Shown here piece by piece: positions 1-12,958 of a stretch of 64,000 nt of DNA. Origin of the DNA: Pseudoalteromonas spongiae UST010723-006. GTDB taxonomy: Bacteria; Pseudomonadota; Gammaproteobacteria; Enterobacterales; Alteromonadaceae. Within the stretch, counting starts at the first letter, position 1, and each line of letters opens with the position of its first letter. The stretch lies in NCBI RefSeq assembly GCF_000238255.3, contig NZ_CP011039.1:2963001-3027000 (forward strand), in the 5' to 3' direction. The notes under the pieces were generated by a model. The model was not told the DNA's origin. It worked only from the letters and a program-made list of their open reading frames with translations, and did no database searches. A program made the translations under genes and the position numbers.

Positions 1-208
1 AATAAAAAGTGAGACCATAATGAAAGCAACAATCACATTAAAATAGGTTTTCAGGGTCATCGATTGTTTTGACTAATTTTTATTCCATTATTCCAGTTTA
101 GTGTGAGATCAATAAAAGTGCCCAATTTAAGCACTAAGGCACGCTGATGATTGTCATTTGTTATTCCATTCGAGTAAACTATGGGCGTTAATAATCATAG
201 GATTGAAA

Positions 209-961
209 ATGAAACCACACGACGAGCAAACTGACTTTGGTTACAAATCTGTTGCACGAGAAGAAAAGCAGGGCCTAGTCGCCGATGTATTCCATTCTGT
301 TGCAACTAAATATGATGTAATGAACGATTTAATGTCGTTTGGTATTCACCGTTTATGGAAACGCCACACAATTGCTTGCTCGGGCGCCCGCGCTGGCCAA
401 ACAATTCTTGACTTAGCCGGTGGCACAGGTGATTTAACGGCACGTTTTAGCGATATCGTTGGCCCTGAGGGGCAAGTAGTATTAGGCGATATTAACGACT
501 CAATGCTTAAAGTCGGTCGCGAAAAACTACGTAATTTAGGTAAAGTAGGTAACATTGAATACGTACAAATGAACGCCGAAGCGTTACCATTCCCAGACAA
601 CACCTTTGACCTTATTACAATTGCGTTTGGCCTTCGCAACGTAACCGATAAAAGTAAAGCTCTGGCGTCAATGCAGCGTGTATTAAAGCCAGGTGGTCGT
701 TTACTGGTGTTAGAGTTTTCAAAACCTATTCACCAACCACTGAGTAAAGCCTACGATTTCTACTCGTTTAACCTGTTACCGAATATGGGCAAGTTAGTTG
801 CGAATGACGCTGAATCATATCGTTATTTAGCGGAATCAATTCGCATGCACCCAGATCAAGAAACGCTCAAGCAAATGATGGAAGATGTGGGTTTTGAAAT
901 GACTAGCTACGAAAACCTAACTGGTGGCATTGTGGCACTTCATAAAGGGTTTAAATTCTAA
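209..961 (+). CDS. ubiE: UbiE C-methyltransferase (ubiquinone/menaquinone)
   Basis: SAM-dependent methyltransferase that C-methylates demethylmenaquinol and 2-polyprenyl-6-methoxybenzoquinol in quinone biosynthesis. The open frame extends upstream to 158, but the ATG at 209 gives a 250-residue protein, matching the usual UbiE length, and begins with the typical [15 protein letters not shown]. The SAM-binding motif [12 protein letters not shown] is at residues 67-78, followed by the family segments [12 protein letters not shown] and [15 protein letters not shown]. It is the first gene of ubiE-ubiJ-ubiB, with the next start only 4 bp after its stop, so co-transcription is very likely. Identification is secure from motifs and context. 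Confidence 0.97.
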   Translation: MKPHDEQTDFGYKSVAREEKQGLVADVFHSVATKYDVMNDLMSFGIHRLWKRHTIACSGARAGQTILDLAGGTGDLTARFSDIVGPEGQVVLGDINDSMLKVGREKLRNLGKVGNIEYVQMNAEALPFPDNTFDLITIAFGLRNVTDKSKALASMQRVLKPGGRLLVLEFSKPIHQPLSKAYDFYSFNLLPNMGKLVANDAESYRYLAESIRMHPDQETLKQMMEDVGFEMTSYENLTGGIVALHKGFKF

Positions 962-965
962 GCTT

Positions 966-1571
966 ATGGTGTCGAGCCTAATTTCTGCCGCAATAGAACA
1001 ACTGCTTAATCAACTAATCAAGCTTGATGGGCAGTTTGTCTCTGGGTTACATGCAGCTACGCGAAAACAGCTTACCATTGATGTTACCGATATTTCGTTG
1101 TTTATTACGCTGTTATTTGATGGTCAACGCTTTCATGCTTTACCAAAAGGCGATAGCCAAAGCGACTGCCTCATTCGCGCAGATTTAAGTACCTTGCTTG
1201 AACTCAAGCAACCAGAAAAAGTAACCCAACTAATTCGCAGCGGTAAACTCGACCTTGAAGGTGATTTAAATCTTGCCCAACAATATAGCAAGGCATTTAA
1301 CGCGCTGAACATCGACTGGGCTGATAATTTGTCATCGTATTTAGGTGATGGCCCGGCATACACGCTAGTTAATGGCATTAAACACGCGGTTAGTAACGCA
1401 AAAAAACAAAGTGCGGTATCACAGACAACGTTTACCAGCTTACTGCAAGACGAGTTAAAAGTGTCTATTCACCCACTGGAAGCGCAATTATTTAAACAGC
1501 AGTGTCGCTCATTACAGCAAGGCTTAGCGCAATTAGAGCAGCGCGTAGATAAGCTTTGTAACGCAATTTAA
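966..1571 (+). CDS. ubiJ: UbiJ, SCP2-domain ubiquinone biosynthesis accessory factor
   Basis: UbiJ is a lipid-binding accessory protein of the cytosolic Ubi complex that helps present hydrophobic quinone intermediates. The ATG at 966 gives 201 residues, the length of E. coli UbiJ; the longer frame from 924 would overlap ubiE. The N-terminal half looks like an SCP2 sterol-carrier fold ([12 protein letters not shown], then [19 protein letters not shown]). The C-terminal 40 residues ([20 protein letters not shown]) form a predicted coiled coil, as in the family. Its place between ubiE and ubiB is diagnostic. Confidence 0.93.
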   Translation: MVSSLISAAIEQLLNQLIKLDGQFVSGLHAATRKQLTIDVTDISLFITLLFDGQRFHALPKGDSQSDCLIRADLSTLLELKQPEKVTQLIRSGKLDLEGDLNLAQQYSKAFNALNIDWADNLSSYLGDGPAYTLVNGIKHAVSNAKKQSAVSQTTFTSLLQDELKVSIHPLEAQLFKQQCRSLQQGLAQLEQRVDKLCNAI

Positions 1572-1582
1572 GGGCTCAATTA

Positions 1583-3193
1583 GTGCATTTTTCACGTGCT
1601 TATAAAATTATTAAAACCTTTCTTAACTATGGTTTAGATGAACTAATTCCGGCACACCTGTTTCCTTGGTATGGCAAACTCGCGCGCAGTTGTTTTTTTT
1701 GGCTTGGCAATAAACATAAAGATAAAAGTGTCGGTCAGCGTTTGCGTTTAGCCCTTGAGTCATTGGGGCCTGTATGGGTTAAATTTGGCCAAATGCTATC
1801 AACTCGCCGTGATCTATTACCCCCTGATATCGCGAAAGAACTTAGTTTATTACAAGATAATGTCGCACCATTTGACGGCAACAAAGCTAAGCAGCTAATT
1901 GAACAAGCACTAGAACTCGATGATATTCATCAGCTATTTGAACAGTTTGAACAAACACCGCTAGCTTCCGCATCTATTGCACAAGTTCATACTGCACAAC
2001 TAAAACACGCAGGCGAGCTACACGAAGTTGTGATTAAAGTTATTCGTCCTGACATTGAAGACGCTATTTACTCTGATCTCAAGCTAATGGCACAACTGGC
2101 CAAATTAGTTAGTCAATTTATGCCAGATGGCAAACGGTTACGCCCTGTCGAAGTCATTAACGAGTATCGCAAAACCCTGTTAGATGAACTCGACTTACAG
2201 CGTGAAGGTGCTAATGCAATTCAGCTTAAACGTAATTTTGAAGATTCAGATAGTCTTTATATTCCGTACGTTTATAGCGATTTAAGCCGCAAAAACGTGC
2301 TTGTTATGGAACGCATATATGGCATTCCGGTATCAGATCTTGAAGCACTAGAAGCACAAAACACCAACCTACAGCTGCTTGCCGAACGCGGTGTTGAAGT
2401 CTTCTTTACTCAGGTATTCCGCGACAGCTTTTTTCATGCTGATATGCACCCTGGTAATATTTTTGTATCGCGAGAGCACCCTGAAAACCCAATGTATATT
2501 GGTATAGACTGCGGTATCGTCGGTACGCTCAATAAAGAAGATAAACGCTATCTAGCGGAAAACTTTATTGCATTCTTTAACCGCGACTATCGCAAAGTTG
2601 CAGAGCTTCATGTTGATTCAGGTTGGGTGCCAGCCGATACAAATGTTGAAGAGTTTGAGTTTGCAATTCGCACAGTATGCGAACCTATATTCCAAAAACC
2701 ACTAGCCGAAATATCATTTGGCCAAGTGCTGGTAAACCTGTTTAATACCGCTAGACGCTTTAATATGGAAGTACAGCCGCAGCTTGTGTTACTGCAAAAA
2801 ACCTTACTTTATATTGAAGGGCTGGGCCGTCAGCTTTATCCGCAACTTGATCTTTGGAAAACCGCTAAACCATTCTTAGAAGAATGGGTAAAACAGCAAA
2901 TTGGCCCGAAAGCGGTATTATCACAAATTAAAGAAAATCTGCCATTTTGGGGTGAAAAACTGCCTGAAATGCCAGATTTACTCTACAAAGCACTTAAACA
3001 ACACTCTAATTCGAGTGCAAACGTCACAATACAACAATCTAATCGTGCTATAGTCTGGGCAATATTTGCCATGACATTCACATTAACTGGCACAGTATTT
3101 TTTGTTACTAACTTCATTATTCCTGCTGCTGCACTGTTTACGGCTGCAACAGTGAGCGCTTGGCGAGCTTTGCGACATTCAAGCAATCATTAG
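1583..3193 (+). CDS. ubiB: UbiB, atypical kinase/ATPase of ubiquinone biosynthesis
   Basis: ADCK/COQ8-family protein needed for ubiquinone biosynthesis; it has ATPase activity and is thought to help extract or present membrane-bound intermediates. 536 residues from a GTG start, with AAGGG upstream; E. coli UbiB has 546. Visible family marks are KFGQ at residues 67-70, the alanine-rich loop ASASIAQVH near 128-136 that replaces the kinase glycine loop, the catalytic stretch HADMHPGNI, and GIDCGIVG in place of DFG. Two hydrophobic segments at the C terminus (about 494-530) anchor it to the inner membrane. It closes the ubi group, and tatA follows after 37 bp. Confidence 0.97.
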   Translation: MHFSRAYKIIKTFLNYGLDELIPAHLFPWYGKLARSCFFWLGNKHKDKSVGQRLRLALESLGPVWVKFGQMLSTRRDLLPPDIAKELSLLQDNVAPFDGNKAKQLIEQALELDDIHQLFEQFEQTPLASASIAQVHTAQLKHAGELHEVVIKVIRPDIEDAIYSDLKLMAQLAKLVSQFMPDGKRLRPVEVINEYRKTLLDELDLQREGANAIQLKRNFEDSDSLYIPYVYSDLSRKNVLVMERIYGIPVSDLEALEAQNTNLQLLAERGVEVFFTQVFRDSFFHADMHPGNIFVSREHPENPMYIGIDCGIVGTLNKEDKRYLAENFIAFFNRDYRKVAELHVDSGWVPADTNVEEFEFAIRTVCEPIFQKPLAEISFGQVLVNLFNTARRFNMEVQPQLVLLQKTLLYIEGLGRQLYPQLDLWKTAKPFLEEWVKQQIGPKAVLSQIKENLPFWGEKLPEMPDLLYKALKQHSNSSANVTIQQSNRAIVWAIFAMTFTLTGTVFFVTNFIIPAAALFTAATVSAWRALRHSSNH

Positions 3194-3230
3194 GTATAAT
3201 TTAACCATCTACTGATTTGGAGAACATATT

Positions 3231-3455
3231 ATGGGTATTGGTGGTATTAGCATTTGGCAGCTACTTATTATCTTGGCAATTATCGTATTACTGTTTGGTA
3301 CTAAAAAACTGCGCGGTATTGGTAGTGATTTGGGTGGCGCTGTTAAAGGGTTTAAAAAAGCAGTTTCAGATGAAGACAAACAATCTGACGCAATTCAAAA
3401 CAAAAGCGAAAGCGATAAAGTTACCGACAGCGAAAAAAAGCACGATAAGGTTTAA
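3231..3455 (+). CDS. tatA: TatA, twin-arginine translocase pore subunit
   Basis: Small subunit that oligomerises to form the passage for folded twin-arginine substrates across the inner membrane. 74 residues: a short periplasmic N terminus ([10 protein letters not shown]), one transmembrane helix ([13 protein letters not shown]), the conserved [14 protein letters not shown] hinge, an amphipathic helix ([12 protein letters not shown]) and a charged tail. GGAGA-like Shine-Dalgarno sequence sits just upstream (tttggagaaca). It opens the tatABC run and lies 37 bp after ubiB, the same arrangement as in E. coli. Confidence 0.96.
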   Translation: MGIGGISIWQLLIILAIIVLLFGTKKLRGIGSDLGGAVKGFKKAVSDEDKQSDAIQNKSESDKVTDSEKKHDKV

Positions 3456-3458
3456 ATA

Positions 3459-3800
3459 ATGGGCTTTTGGGAGCTATTTGTTGTTTTAGTTGTAGGCCTA
3501 ATTGTACTCGGCCCTGAACGCTTACCTACTGCGGTACGCTCAGTAGCGCGCTGGATAAAAACGGTCAAACAAATGGCAACAAATGTACAAGCTGAAATTA
3601 ATGAAGAACTGCGCGTTCATGAATTGCACCAAAACTTAAAGAAAGCAGAACAACAAGGTATGGATAACCTGTCGCCAGAGCTAAAACGCTCGGTTACTGA
3701 ACTTTCAGAAGCGGCGCAATCGGTAACTCACAGTTACAAAAATACCGAAAAAAATACAGAGCAAGCGCAGAACAGCAATAATGACCAACAACCAAAGTAA
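3459..3800 (+). CDS. tatB: TatB, twin-arginine translocase receptor subunit
   Basis: TatB pairs with TatC to form the receptor for twin-arginine signal peptides. 113 residues: N-terminal MGFWELFVVLVVGLIVLGPERLP carries the transmembrane helix and the TatB-typical GPERLPTAVR motif, then an amphipathic helix (ARWIKTVKQMATNVQ) and a long charged, glutamine- and asparagine-rich tail. It starts 3 bp after tatA, and its end overlaps the tatC start by 20 bp, implying translational coupling. Confidence 0.95.
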   Translation: MGFWELFVVLVVGLIVLGPERLPTAVRSVARWIKTVKQMATNVQAEINEELRVHELHQNLKKAEQQGMDNLSPELKRSVTELSEAAQSVTHSYKNTEKNTEQAQNSNNDQQPK

Positions 3801-4539
3801 CGCTGAACCAGCGCCAACCTTTATTAGTCACCTAGTAGAATTACGCAACCGACTAATGCGAGCACTCGCATCCATTTTGTTAATATTTTTAGCATTGGTT
3901 TATTTTGCTAATGATATTTATGAATTCGTTGCGACACCGCTTATTTCGCACTTACCCGAAAATGCGAGCATGATTGCAACCGATGTTACGGCGCCGTTTT
4001 TTGCGCCATTCAAACTCACATTATTCGCTGCGTTGTTTTTAGCCTTCCCGTTTATTTTGCATCAAATTTGGGGGTTTATTGCGCCCGGCTTGTATCAAAA
4101 TGAAAAGCGCGCGCTAATTCCAGTTCTGGCAGCCTCAGTAATTTTATTTTATGGCGGCATTGCCTTTTGTTATTACCTTGTAATGCCAATTGTACTGGGA
4201 TTCTTCACTGGCATTGGTCCTGAAGTAATGACCATTACACCCGATATCAGCAGTTATTTAAGCTTTGTCTTAAAGCTATTCTTCGCGTTTGGTATTGCGT
4301 TTGAAATTCCTGTCGCAATTATGCTGCTGTGTTGGAGCGGCGCGACAACTAAAGAAAAACTAAAAGAAAAGCGACCTTATGTTGTCGTTGGCGCATTTGT
4401 TATTGCGATGTTCTTAACGCCACCAGATGTTTTATCACAAACATTGTTGGCTATTCCCATGCTAGCCCTTTTTGAGTTAGGCTTATTGCTAGCAGGATTT
4501 TATCAAAAGAACACAGACCCTGAAGAGGCTAAAAACTAA
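3781..4539 (+). CDS. tatC: TatC, twin-arginine translocase core subunit
   Basis: Polytopic core of the Tat receptor that recognises the twin-arginine motif. 252 residues with six hydrophobic helices. The family signatures are visible: SHLVELRNRLMRAL at the cytoplasmic N terminus, APFFAPFKLTLFAALFLAFP, FIAPGLYQNEKRALIP in the first cytoplasmic loop, and FLTPPDVLSQTLLAIPM near the end. The ATG lies inside the tatB tail (20-bp overlap). Downstream, a small secreted protein starts one base after the stop. Confidence 0.97.
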   Translation: MTNNQSNAEPAPTFISHLVELRNRLMRALASILLIFLALVYFANDIYEFVATPLISHLPENASMIATDVTAPFFAPFKLTLFAALFLAFPFILHQIWGFIAPGLYQNEKRALIPVLAASVILFYGGIAFCYYLVMPIVLGFFTGIGPEVMTITPDISSYLSFVLKLFFAFGIAFEIPVAIMLLCWSGATTKEKLKEKRPYVVVGAFVIAMFLTPPDVLSQTLLAIPMLALFELGLLLAGFYQKNTDPEEAKN

Positions 4540-4540
4540 A

Positions 4541-5038
4541 ATGAAAAAGTTATCTATTGTTTTATTCTCACTACTTACTTTGCCGCTAAGTGCGCAAGAA
4601 ATTAATACACAGGCATTAAAAGCATGTAGTTTTATCGAAAATGATTTTCAGCGCTTGCAGTGTTATGACCAAGTTGTTGCAGGAAAAGAGCTTACAGCAG
4701 CAAAAGCGAACAACAATAAAAAAGCTAAGCCTGACTCAAAACGTACATCAACTAACAACGAAAACCAGGCCAAACCGAAAAAAGACAACTTTGGCCTTGA
4801 ACACAAAAAGCTTGATAAAGAAACAGATGAAATTACTTCGGTTGTGGTTAGCGTTAAGAAAAAACCACATGGCGAACTTATGGTGACGTTAGAGAATGGT
4901 CATGTTTGGCATCAAACAGGTACAGAATACTTCTCAGTTAAAGAAGGCGAGACTGTTATCATTTCTCGAGGTCTTTTTAATTCATTTACGATGAAAGTTG
5001 AGGGTAGAAACAGAGGCATTAAAGTAAAACGTAAATAG
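4541..5038 (+). CDS. Small exported protein with RLxCYD motif, unknown function
   Basis: Function not recognised. 165 residues with a clear Sec signal peptide (MKKLSIVLFSLLTLPLSAQ, likely cleavage after SAQ). The mature start has two cysteines in ALKACSFIENDFQRLQCYD, a pattern shared with many small secreted proteobacterial proteins, including the N terminus of T6SS-associated TagO/VasI, where the cysteines probably form a disulfide. A lysine- and asparagine-rich linker (residues about 55-90) leads to a beta-rich C-terminal part (LENGHVWHQTGTEYFSVKEGETVIISRG) resembling a small SH3-like barrel. It lies between tatC and tatD with almost no gaps, so it is probably co-expressed with them. No other T6SS genes are present. 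Confidence 0.75.
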   Translation: MKKLSIVLFSLLTLPLSAQEINTQALKACSFIENDFQRLQCYDQVVAGKELTAAKANNNKKAKPDSKRTSTNNENQAKPKKDNFGLEHKKLDKETDEITSVVVSVKKKPHGELMVTLENGHVWHQTGTEYFSVKEGETVIISRGLFNSFTMKVEGRNRGIKVKRK

Positions 5039-5042
5039 TCGT

Positions 5043-5821
5043 ATGCGTTACTTTGATATCGGTGTAAACCTCAGCAGCGAGCAATTTGCCAAAGACAGAG
5101 CAGATGTAATTCGCCGTGCCCAATCGGCAGGCATTGAGGATATGCTACTAATTGGTTCAAACATTCATGATAGCCGCCAAGCTATTGCGCTCGCCCACAC
5201 CTTTAATCTAACAGCCAGTGCGGGCATTCACCCGCATGATGCGAAAACAGCACAAGGCAATTATTGCGAAACCATCGCGTCACTGGCAAGTGATAACGCC
5301 GTAGTTGCAATTGGTGAGTGCGGCCTCGATTATAATCGAGACTTTTCACCACGCGACAAACAGCGCGAAGTATTTGCCGCGCAAGTAGCACTGGCAAATA
5401 AACTTAATAAACCGCTTTATATGCATCAGCGTGACGCGCACCAAGACTTTTTAGCAATAGTAAAAGAAGCTAAAGTGCCTGGCGTTGTGCATTGTTTTAC
5501 TGACAGTGAGCAAGCTCTAGAGGCTTACTTAGAACTCGGTTTTTATATTGGCATCACGGGTTGGCTATGCGATGAACGCCGCGGAGATACGTTGCGTCAA
5601 TTATTGCCACAAATTCCGCTCGACAAGCTGTTGTTTGAAACCGATGCACCGTATTTGTTACCACGCAATATTAAACCTAAGCCAAAATCTCGCCGCTGTG
5701 AACCAATGCATATTACACATGTTGTTGTCCAAGCCGCTGAGTTGTATGAGTTACCTGTAGAAGAAGTCGCTGATGCAGCATTTAACAATGCGCATAAACT
5801 CTTTGCTTTGGAAGTGAATGC

Positions 5822-5831
<10 letters not shown>
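5043..5831 (+). CDS. tatD: TatD family metal-dependent DNase
   Basis: TatD is a cytosolic, metal-dependent TIM-barrel nuclease with 3'-5' exonuclease activity, linked to DNA repair and not needed for Tat export. 262 residues, normal length. Motifs: FDIGVNLSSEQF at the start (the usual HxH metal pair of TatD relatives is replaced by the DIGVNL form typical of true TatD), AGIHPHDAK, GECGLDYNRDFSPR, PLYMHQRDAH, GVVHCFTDS and FETDAPYLLPR. It overlaps the next gene by 10 bp, which suggests an operon extending to hemB. Confidence 0.95.
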
Positions 5832-8691
<2,860 letters not shown>

Positions 8692-8702
8692 AATAAAACA
8701 TG

Positions 8703-8728
8703 AAAAAAGAGCGCCAGCGCTCTTTTTT
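8703..8728. terminator. Bidirectional rho-independent terminator after hemB
   Basis: AAAAAAGAGCGC and GCGCTCTTTTTT are exact inverted repeats separated by CA. The A- and T-tracts allow termination on both strands, serving hemB and the small minus-strand gene that ends at 8733. Confidence 0.92.
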
Positions 8729-8732
8729 CATT

Positions 8733-8912
8733 CTAATGCAGTAATAGAATTGCACCATAGCAGAGTATCGCAAGTACAAGGCCTGCGCCTGCGCGCTGCA
8801 AGTAAACCAATTTCATTTCTCGCTTAATCCAATAAAAATACATAAACTGCAAAAAACAGGTTGCCGTTGCGCCAAAACAGGCAAATAGGCATAAATAAAT
8901 CACTTGCAACAT
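8733..8912 (-). CDS. Small membrane protein, unknown
   Basis: 59 residues from the ATG at 8912 (a GTG directly before it is an alternative). Two hydrophobic helices (about 2-28 and 40-58) are separated by a short basic loop (WIKREMKLVYLQRAG). No family recognised. Its stop lies 5 bp from the shared terminator, which supports a real convergent gene. The Shine-Dalgarno region (gagctgagacagtg) is weak, so confidence is moderate. Confidence 0.5.
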   Translation of the reverse strand: MLQVIYLCLFACFGATATCFLQFMYFYWIKREMKLVYLQRAGAGLVLAILCYGAILLLH

Positions 8913-9176
8913 CACTGTCTCAGCTCAAAATAAAAATTTATATCTAATAACTATAATGGCTAATCGACACTAAACACAACGTTTTTAATTAAACCCCTTG
9001 TTTTTGCTTGCTTAAACCAAAATCAAAGTCGATATATAACTAAAAAGAATATAGCTAGATTTAAAGTTATTTTTTTCTTTCCATGCTCTTCTCTATGCTC
9101 CATGCTAAATCTTTGCCTGTAATGCAATCAGCCTGATAACACAGCGCAAAATTATCGCTTTCTTAGGGGACAACTC

Positions 9177-10601
9177 GTGGACTATTTTCCAATTTTTACC
9201 AAGCTTGAAAATAAGCCTGTATTAATTGTTGGTGGTGGTGATGTAGCGCATCGCAAATGCCAAGCTATGCTGCAAGCTAACGCCAGCATTACCCTTGTTG
9301 CACCCGAATTTTGCGCTGAATTAATCGCACTTAACAATGCCAATAAAGTAATTCTCATTCAGGATTACTTTTCAGAACAACATATTACCAACCAGAGCTT
9401 AGTGATTGCGGCGACAGATCTTGAATCCGTTAACAAAGCTGTATTTGATGCCGCAGAAGCAAAGAATATTTTCGTAAATGTGGTTGATGACCAACCTAAG
9501 TGCAGCTTTATTTTTCCATCAATTGTCGATCGCAGCCCTATTACGATTGCGATTTCGAGCGCAGGCAAAGCGCCGGTGCTTGCGCGTCGCTTACGTGAAA
9601 AGCTTGAAACCATAATTCCACAACATATCGGCCCATTGGCGCAGCTTGCAGGTAACTTTCGCGATAAAGTGAAAAGCCAACTAGATAGTTTTAGCAAACG
9701 TCGCATGTTTTGGGAAAAAGCATTTACTTCAGATGCCGTAGCACAAGTAGCTAAAGGTGATCTTGCTGCTGCAGAACAAACCTTTGAAAACATCTTAGCT
9801 GGTGACAACCAGTTAAGCGGCGAAGTGTTTGTGGTTGGTGCGGGCCCTGGTGATCCTGAGCTTTTAACGATTAAAGCACTGCAAGCAATGCAAACTGCAG
9901 ATGTTATCGTATACGACTATTTAGTGTCTGACGAAATTATGGCACTGGTGCGTAAAGACGCAGAGCTGGTGTGTGTTGGTAAACGCTTAGGTAATCACAG
10001 CGTGCCGCAAGATGAAATCAACCAAATCTTGGTTGAGCTTGCTAAGCAAGGTAAAAAAGTATGCCGTTTAAAAGGCGGTGACCCGTTTATCTATGGTCGC
10101 GGCGGTGAAGAAGTACAAGAGCTGGCAAAGCACCATATTGCGTTTCAAATTGTACCAGGCATTACTGCCGCAGCAGGCTGCTCGGCATATGCGGGTATTC
10201 CGCTAACGCACCGCGATCATGCACAGGCAATTCAATTTGTCACAGGCCATTGTAAAAAAGATGGTCAAGAACTTGATTGGCAATCTCTGGCAAAAGCAAA
10301 TCAAACTCTCGCTGTTTACATGGGTGTGATAAAATCGCCGCATATTCAAGCAAAATTGCTTGAATATGGGCGCGCACCCGAGACACCTGTTGCAATTATT
10401 GAAAATGGCACACGTAAAGAACAACGTGTTGTAACAGGTGAACTCAATGACTTGGCTGATTTAATCGCAAGAGAGCAAATTAAGTCACCAGCATTATTAA
10501 TTATTGGTGAAGTTGCCAACCTAAGCAAAGAGCTTGCTTGGTTTGGTAATTCACAACAGCCACATTTGTCGAGCAGCCAGCTGCTCACCAATGCGGCATA
10601 A
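9177..10601 (+). CDS. cysG: CysG, trifunctional siroheme synthase
   Basis: Makes siroheme, the cofactor of sulfite reductase, from uroporphyrinogen III. 474 residues, a fusion like E. coli CysG. The N-terminal half is the NAD-dependent precorrin-2 dehydrogenase/ferrochelatase (nucleotide site VLIVGGGDVAHRKC, residues 15-28; SSAGKAPVLARRLREKLE). The C-terminal half is the SAM-dependent uroporphyrinogen-III methyltransferase (VGAGPGDPELLT near 220, KGGDPFIYGRGGEE, VPGITAAAGCSAYAGIPLTHR). It has a GTG start with TTAGGGGA upstream and is first in the cys group, 37 bp before cysD. Confidence 0.97.
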   Translation: MDYFPIFTKLENKPVLIVGGGDVAHRKCQAMLQANASITLVAPEFCAELIALNNANKVILIQDYFSEQHITNQSLVIAATDLESVNKAVFDAAEAKNIFVNVVDDQPKCSFIFPSIVDRSPITIAISSAGKAPVLARRLREKLETIIPQHIGPLAQLAGNFRDKVKSQLDSFSKRRMFWEKAFTSDAVAQVAKGDLAAAEQTFENILAGDNQLSGEVFVVGAGPGDPELLTIKALQAMQTADVIVYDYLVSDEIMALVRKDAELVCVGKRLGNHSVPQDEINQILVELAKQGKKVCRLKGGDPFIYGRGGEEVQELAKHHIAFQIVPGITAAAGCSAYAGIPLTHRDHAQAIQFVTGHCKKDGQELDWQSLAKANQTLAVYMGVIKSPHIQAKLLEYGRAPETPVAIIENGTRKEQRVVTGELNDLADLIAREQIKSPALLIIGEVANLSKELAWFGNSQQPHLSSSQLLTNAA

Positions 10602-10638
10602 AGAATTTAGAATTAACTTTACGTTTTAGGACAAAATC

Positions 10639-11538
10639 ATGGCATTAACCCATCTTCAGCAACTCGAAGCTGAAAGTATTCAAATTATCCGCGAGGTTGC
10701 GGCTGAGTTTGAAAACCCTGTGATGCTTTACTCAATTGGTAAAGACTCATCGGTGTTATTGCACTTAGCGCGCAAGGCTTTTTACCCAGGCAAAATTCCT
10801 TTTCCACTGCTGCATGTAGATACTGATTGGAAATTTCGCGAAATGATCGAGTTTCGTGACCGCTTAGCAAAAGAATACGATTTTGAACTAATTGTGCATA
10901 AAAACCCTGAAGGGATTGCTATGGGTGTTGGCCCATTTACCCATGGTTCATCTAAGCATACTGACATTATGAAGACTCAAGGCTTAAAGCAAGCGCTTGA
11001 TAAGTATGGCTTTGATGCGGCATTTGGTGGTGCACGTCGTGATGAAGAAAAATCACGTGCAAAAGAGCGTGTATATTCGTTCCGTGATAAGAACCACCGC
11101 TGGGACCCGAAGAACCAACGTCCAGAGCTGTGGAGCAACTATAACGGCCAAGTAAACCCTGGTGAAAGCATTCGTGTATTCCCACTATCAAACTGGACTG
11201 AGCTTGATATTTGGCAGTATATCTATCAAGAAAACATCGAAATTGTGCCACTTTACTTATCGGACAAGCGCCCTGTTGTTGAACGCGATGGTTTACTTAT
11301 CATGGTTGATGACGAACGCATGCCATTACGTGAAGGCGAAGAGCCAGAACTACGCTCTGTACGTTTCCGTACCTTAGGCTGTTACCCACTAACAGGTGCT
11401 GTTGAGTCTGAAGCAAATACCTTAACCGGCATCATTGAAGAAATGTTGTTATCAACATCATCTGAACGCGAGGGCCGTGCAATTGACCACGATTCGTCTG
11501 GTTCTATGGAAAAGAAAAAACGTGAGGGCTATTTCTAA
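10639..11538 (+). CDS. cysD: Sulfate adenylyltransferase subunit CysD
   Basis: Small catalytic subunit of ATP sulfurylase; with CysN it makes adenosine 5'-phosphosulfate. 299 residues of the PAPS-reductase/ATP-pyrophosphatase fold. Motifs: [18 protein letters not shown] (SxGKDSS pyrophosphate loop), [33 protein letters not shown], and [12 protein letters not shown] near the C terminus. Its stop overlaps the cysN start by one base (taATG), so the two subunits are translationally coupled. Confidence 0.98.
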   Translation: MALTHLQQLEAESIQIIREVAAEFENPVMLYSIGKDSSVLLHLARKAFYPGKIPFPLLHVDTDWKFREMIEFRDRLAKEYDFELIVHKNPEGIAMGVGPFTHGSSKHTDIMKTQGLKQALDKYGFDAAFGGARRDEEKSRAKERVYSFRDKNHRWDPKNQRPELWSNYNGQVNPGESIRVFPLSNWTELDIWQYIYQENIEIVPLYLSDKRPVVERDGLLIMVDDERMPLREGEEPELRSVRFRTLGCYPLTGAVESEANTLTGIIEEMLLSTSSEREGRAIDHDSSGSMEKKKREGYF

Positions 11539-12956
11539 TGTCGACAGCAAATGAAGTAAGAGAATTAGGTATTGAGCAGTACCTATCACGTCAACAAGAC
11601 AAAAGCTTATTACGTTTATTAACCTGCGGTAGCGTTGATGACGGTAAATCAACACTAATTGGCCGTTTGTTACACGATAGCCATCAAATTTATGAAGATC
11701 AGCTAGCAGCACTTCATAAAGATAACGAAAAAGTAGGTAATGCGGGTGAAGAACTAGACCTTGCACTGCTCGTCGATGGCCTGCAAGCAGAGCGCGAGCA
11801 AGGTATCACAATTGACGTTGCTTACCGTTATTTCTCAACCAATAAGCGCAAGTTTATTATTGCTGATACACCGGGACACGAACAGTACACGCGCAACATG
11901 GTAACAGGTGCATCTACGGCTGATTTAGCAATTATTCTGGTAGACGCCCGTTACGGTGTGCAAGTGCAAACTAAGCGTCATAGCTTTATTTGTGACTCAT
12001 TAGGCATCAAGCAGTTTGTGGTTGCGATCAACAAAATGGATATCGTGGATTTTGATGAAGCCGTTTACAACAAAATTCAGCAAGACTATTTAGCGTTTGC
12101 TGAGCAACTTAATGTTGAAGACATTCGTTTTATTCCAATGTCTGCCTTAAAAGGTGATAACGTAGTTACACGCTCCGAAAAAACACCTTATTACACCGGC
12201 GCACCATTACTTGAGTTACTTGAAGACTCGCCTGCGGCAGCGGCTAATACCGAGTTTGAAGCGCGTTTACCAGTACAACTAGTTACACGCCCCAACCTCA
12301 ATTTCCGAGGCTTCCAAGGCACTTTAGTAGCCGGTGCATTAACAGTAGGCGCAGCAGTTAAAGCACTACCTTCAGGTAAAGCTTCAACGGTAAAAGAAAT
12401 CGTAACCTTTGATGGCAATTTAGAGCGCGCGGAAGCTGGACAAGCTATCACTTTAACACTTAACGATGAAATTGATATCAGTCGTGGTGATGTAATTGTA
12501 CCAGCAAATAGTACGGCTAAAATTTCAAACCGTCTGCAAGCAAAATTAGTATGGATGCACGAAGCACCGTTAGTGTTAGGCAAAGAATACAATGTTAAGT
12601 TGGCAACCAAGAAAACAACTGCGAAAGTAGTTGCGATTGACCACACTATCGACGTAAACACCCTAGCACACGGTCAGGCAGACACCTTACAGCTGAACGA
12701 AATCGCGATTGTTACTATTGAAATCGATGAGCAAGTGCTCGCTGATGCCTATGTAGCAAACCGTGAAACAGGCTCATTTATCTTAATCGATCGTCTGTCA
12801 AACTTAACCGTTGCGGCTGGCATGATTGAACAAGTACTTGACAGTGCCGATGCACAACAAGCACCATCTAACTTCAGTGCCTTTGAAGTAGAGTTTAATG
12901 CGCTTGTGCGTAAACACTTCCCTCACTGGCAAGCAATTGATATTTCAAAGCTATAA
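11538..12956 (+). CDS. cysN: Sulfate adenylyltransferase GTPase subunit CysN
   Basis: Regulatory GTPase subunit of ATP sulfurylase; GTP hydrolysis drives APS synthesis. 472 residues, the stand-alone CysN form without a CysC fusion; cysC is separate at 14706. P-loop GSVDDGKS at residues 31-38, ADTPGHEQY (G3), NKMD (G4) and MSALKGDNV (G5), followed by EF-Tu-like barrel domains two and three. Directly coupled to cysD. Confidence 0.98.
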   Translation: MSTANEVRELGIEQYLSRQQDKSLLRLLTCGSVDDGKSTLIGRLLHDSHQIYEDQLAALHKDNEKVGNAGEELDLALLVDGLQAEREQGITIDVAYRYFSTNKRKFIIADTPGHEQYTRNMVTGASTADLAIILVDARYGVQVQTKRHSFICDSLGIKQFVVAINKMDIVDFDEAVYNKIQQDYLAFAEQLNVEDIRFIPMSALKGDNVVTRSEKTPYYTGAPLLELLEDSPAAAANTEFEARLPVQLVTRPNLNFRGFQGTLVAGALTVGAAVKALPSGKASTVKEIVTFDGNLERAEAGQAITLTLNDEIDISRGDVIVPANSTAKISNRLQAKLVWMHEAPLVLGKEYNVKLATKKTTAKVVAIDHTIDVNTLAHGQADTLQLNEIAIVTIEIDEQVLADAYVANRETGSFILIDRLSNLTVAAGMIEQVLDSADAQQAPSNFSAFEVEFNALVRKHFPHWQAIDISKL

Positions 12957-12958
12957 GT

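Noticed and set aside
158..208. N-terminal extension of ubiE from 158
   Set aside because: The ATG at 209 gives the family length and conserved start; the extension has no homologous pattern.
1..208. Gene at the left edge
   Set aside because: Only a few codons of open frame exist (for example ATG at 20, stopping after eight codons); no support for a coding region.
3217..3459. 80-residue frame overlapping tatA
   Set aside because: Shadow frame of tatA; it lacks any TatA features and the tatA frame has its own Shine-Dalgarno.
8929..9176. Riboswitch before cysG
   Set aside because: The 248-bp spacer is AT-rich and shows no recognisable aptamer core such as SAM or cobalamin elements; only ordinary promoter-like AT content.
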